DNA of 22,362 bases from DASZVN01 sp035547055 (GTDB lineage Bacteria > Pseudomonadota > Alphaproteobacteria > Rhizobiales > Methylopilaceae): contig DASZVN010000054.1 in the NCBI GenBank assembly GCA_035547055.1, positions 1-22,362 of the forward strand, written 5' to 3'. Of this stretch, positions 20,362 through 22,362 are shown one piece after another (the first letter of the stretch is position 1; every line of letters starts with the position of its first letter). The position numbers were made by a program, and so were the translations under genes. The notes under the pieces were generated by a model. The model was given only the letters and a program-made list of their open reading frames with translations. It searched no databases and was not told the origin of the DNA.

Positions 20362-22362
20362 TTGCCGACCTTTTCGCGCGGTCTCGAACAGTCTCTCCAC
20401 CGGGCGCTGGCGCTCGCCAACGAGAGGCACCACGAATACGCCACGCTGGAGCACCTGCTGCTCGCCCTGATCGACGACCAGGACGCCGCAGCGGTGATGC
20501 GGGCGTGCAATGTCGACCTCGAGCAGCTCCGCCGCAGCCTGGTGGAATATGTCGACGCCTCGCTCGACAACCTCGTCACCGACGGCGGCGAGGATTCCAA
20601 GCCGACCGCCGGGTTCCAGCGCGTGATCCAGCGCGCGGTGATCCACGTCCAGTCGTCCGGCCGCGAGGAGGTGACGGGGGCCAACGTCCTCGTCGCGATC
20701 TTCGCCGAGCGCGAGAGCCACGCCGCCTATTTCCTGCAGGAGCAGGACATGACGCGCTACGACGCGGTCAACTACATCAGCCACGGCATCGCCAAGCGCG
20801 CCGGCTTCGACACCCGCTCGACCCGCGCCGACGAGGACGGCGGCTCCGGCGGCGAGGAGCAGGGCGGCCCGAAGAAGAAGCAGGACGCGCTCGAAGCCTA
20901 TTGCGTGAACCTCAACAAGAAGGCGCGCGACGGCAAGATCGACCCCCTGATCGGCCGCGACGTCGAGATCCAGCGCACCATCCAGGTGCTGTGCCGGCGC
21001 CAGAAGAACAACCCGCTCTTCGTCGGCGACCCCGGCGTCGGCAAGACCGCGATCGCCGAGGGCCTGGCGCGGCGCATCGTCCGCGACGAGGTGCCCGAGG
21101 TGCTGCGCGGCTGCACCGTGTTCGCGCTCGACATGGGCGCGCTGCTCGCCGGCACGCGCTACCGCGGCGATTTCGAGGAGCGGCTGAAGCAGGTGGTGAA
21201 GGAGCTGGAAGGCACCCCCGGCGCCATCCTCTTCATCGACGAGATCCACACCGTGATCGGCGCGGGCGCGACCTCCGGCGGCGCGATGGACGCCTCGAAC
21301 CTCCTGAAGCCCGCGCTGGCCTCGGGCACGCTGCGCTGCATCGGCTCGACCACCTACAAGGAATACCGCCAGTATTTCGAGAAGGACCGCGCGCTGGTCC
21401 GCCGCTTCCAGAAGATCGACGTCGCCGAGCCCACCGTGCCCGACGCCATCGAGATCCTGAAGGGCCTCCGCCCCTATTACGAGGGCTTCCACCGCGTCCG
21501 CTACACCAACGACGCGATCAAGGCGGCGGTGGAGCTCTCGGCACGCTACATCCACGACCGCAAGCTGCCCGACAAGGCGATCGACGTGATCGACGAGAGC
21601 GGCGCCTCGCAGATGCTCCTGCCCGAGGCCAAGCGGCGCAAGACCATCGGCGTCAAGGAGATCGAGGCGACCGTCGCGACCATCGCGCGCATCCCGCCGA
21701 AATCGGTCTCCAAGGACGACGCCGAGGTGCTGCGCCACCTCGAGGACAACCTGAAGCGGGTCGTCTACGGCCAGGACAAGGCGATCGAGGCGCTGGCCGC
21801 CGCGATCAAGCTCGCCCGCGCGGGCCTCCGCGATGCCGAGAAGCCGATCGGCAGCTACCTCTTCTCCGGACCGACCGGCGTCGGCAAGACCGAGGTGGCG
21901 CGCCAGCTCGCCGAGATCCTCGGCGTCAAGATCCTGCGCTTCGACATGTCGGAGTACATGGAGCGCCACACCGTCTCGCGGCTGATCGGCGCCCCGCCCG
22001 GCTACGTCGGCTTCGACCAGGGCGGACTGCTCACCGACGGCGTCGACCAGCATCCGCATTGCGTCCTCCTCCTTGACGAGATCGAGAAGGCGCACCCGGA
22101 CCTGTTCAACATCCTCTTGCAGGTAATGGATCACGGGAAGCTCACCGACCACAACGGCAAGTCGGTCGATTTCCGCAACGTCATACTGATCATGACGACC
22201 AATGCGGGCGCCGCCGATCTCGCCAAGCCCGCCATCGGCTTCGGCAAGTCGCAGCGTGAGGGCGAGGACCAGGAAGCGATCAACCGGCTGTTCACGCCGG
22301 AGTTCCGCAATCGCCTGGACGCGGTCGTGCCCTTCGGCAATCTGCCGCCGGAAGTCGTCTAC
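20362..22362 (+). CDS. clpA: ATP-dependent Clp protease ATP-binding subunit ClpA (3' end beyond window)
   Basis: 667 residues of the AAA+ unfoldase of ClpAP are present; about 100 or more C-terminal residues lie outside. The start is TTG at 20362 (PTFSRGLEQSLHRALALAN), with GAGG at 20352-20355 overlapping the clpS stop; this gives the usual alphaproteobacterial N-terminus. Domains: Clp N repeats (about 1-145), a Gly/Glu/Lys-rich linker (about 153-172), D1 with Walker A GDPGVGKT (222-229) and Walker B D293-E294, then D2 with Walker A GPTGVGKT (503-510) and Walker B D572-E573. The ClpP-docking loop is I625-G626-F627. There is no ClpB-type coiled-coil middle domain between D1 and D2. Together with the IGF loop and neighbouring clpS, this identifies ClpA. 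It works with ClpP to degrade N-degron and other substrates in the cytoplasm. Confidence 0.96.
   Translation, partial: MPTFSRGLEQSLHRALALANERHHEYATLEHLLLALIDDQDAAAVMRACNVDLEQLRRSLVEYVDASLDNLVTDGGEDSKPTAGFQRVIQRAVIHVQSSGREEVTGANVLVAIFAERESHAAYFLQEQDMTRYDAVNYISHGIAKRAGFDTRSTRADEDGGSGGEEQGGPKKKQDALEAYCVNLNKKARDGKIDPLIGRDVEIQRTIQVLCRRQKNNPLFVGDPGVGKTAIAEGLARRIVRDEVPEVLRGCTVFALDMGALLAGTRYRGDFEERLKQVVKELEGTPGAILFIDEIHTVIGAGATSGGAMDASNLLKPALASGTLRCIGSTTYKEYRQYFEKDRALVRRFQKIDVAEPTVPDAIEILKGLRPYYEGFHRVRYTNDAIKAAVELSARYIHDRKLPDKAIDVIDESGASQMLLPEAKRRKTIGVKEIEATVATIARIPPKSVSKDDAEVLRHLEDNLKRVVYGQDKAIEALAAAIKLARAGLRDAEKPIGSYLFSGPTGVGKTEVARQLAEILGVKILRFDMSEYMERHTVSRLIGAPPGYVGFDQGGLLTDGVDQHPHCVLLLDEIEKAHPDLFNILLQVMDHGKLTDHNGKSVDFRNVILIMTTNAGAADLAKPAIGFGKSQREGEDQEAINRLFTPEFRNRLDAVVPFGNLPPEVVY

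Noticed and set aside
20263..22152. 629-codon minus-strand frame and a 523-codon plus-strand frame across clpA
   Set aside because: Both are out-of-frame shadows; the frame starting TTG at 20362 encodes ClpA with every AAA+ motif.

Overview
This is a high-GC window with the codon use and gene families of an alphaproteobacterium. The phasin / ClpS / ClpA order, the MPTFSRGLEQSLHRAL-type ClpA N-terminus, the SPOR-tailed D-Ala-D-Ala carboxypeptidase and the families of short intergenic palindromic repeats all point to Hyphomicrobiales, probably near the Bradyrhizobium/Rhodopseudomonas/Xanthobacteraceae group. That placement comes from recognised gene families, not from a search. There is no rRNA, tRNA, CRISPR array, transposase or phage gene.

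Left part (1-12939), a catabolic and uptake region. A truncated LysR-type regulator (minus strand) diverges from an HpaB-family flavin-dependent hydroxylase. A HAAT/Liv-type ABC transporter follows on the same strand: Tat-exported binding protein, LivG-like and LivF-like ATPases, LivH-like and LivM-like permeases. A class III CoA-transferase closes this group. An NDP-forming acyl-CoA synthetase lies on the minus strand and diverges from a thiolase-fold protein paired with a DUF35 OB-fold protein. Read together, the genes suggest import of a carboxylic acid, CoA activation, hydroxylation and C-C bond cleavage or formation on the CoA ester. The substrate is unknown. The hydroxylase lacks two of the three usual substrate-contact residues, and the thiolase/DUF35 pair lacks canonical thiolase and zinc-ribbon residues, so textbook 4-hydroxyphenylacetate or beta-oxidation chemistry should not be assumed.

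Middle part (12940-17402). A secreted curlin-like protein with a strict 11-residue Q-x-G-x-x-N periodicity stands alone. Its base composition is more AT-rich than its neighbours, and it has its own upstream region and a strong terminator. A glutathione S-transferase family gene (minus) diverges from an unusual, apparently rearranged class III CoA-transferase family protein. Next comes a small membrane-anchored J-domain protein.

Right part (17403-22362), housekeeping genes. A SPOR-domain penicillin-binding protein 5 family carboxypeptidase (minus) diverges from a phasin gene. The phasin promoter carries two TGCANTGCA sites exactly 31 bp apart, a good candidate operator for the PHA-responsive repressor PhaR. 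After a strong terminator come clpS and clpA; clpA starts with TTG 8 bp after clpS and runs off the window end.

At least four families of short intergenic palindromic elements are scattered through the window. One family (A) occurs four times, each time 4-23 nt after a stop codon and in the same orientation as the gene that ends there. Two others lie inside the transporter gene cluster.
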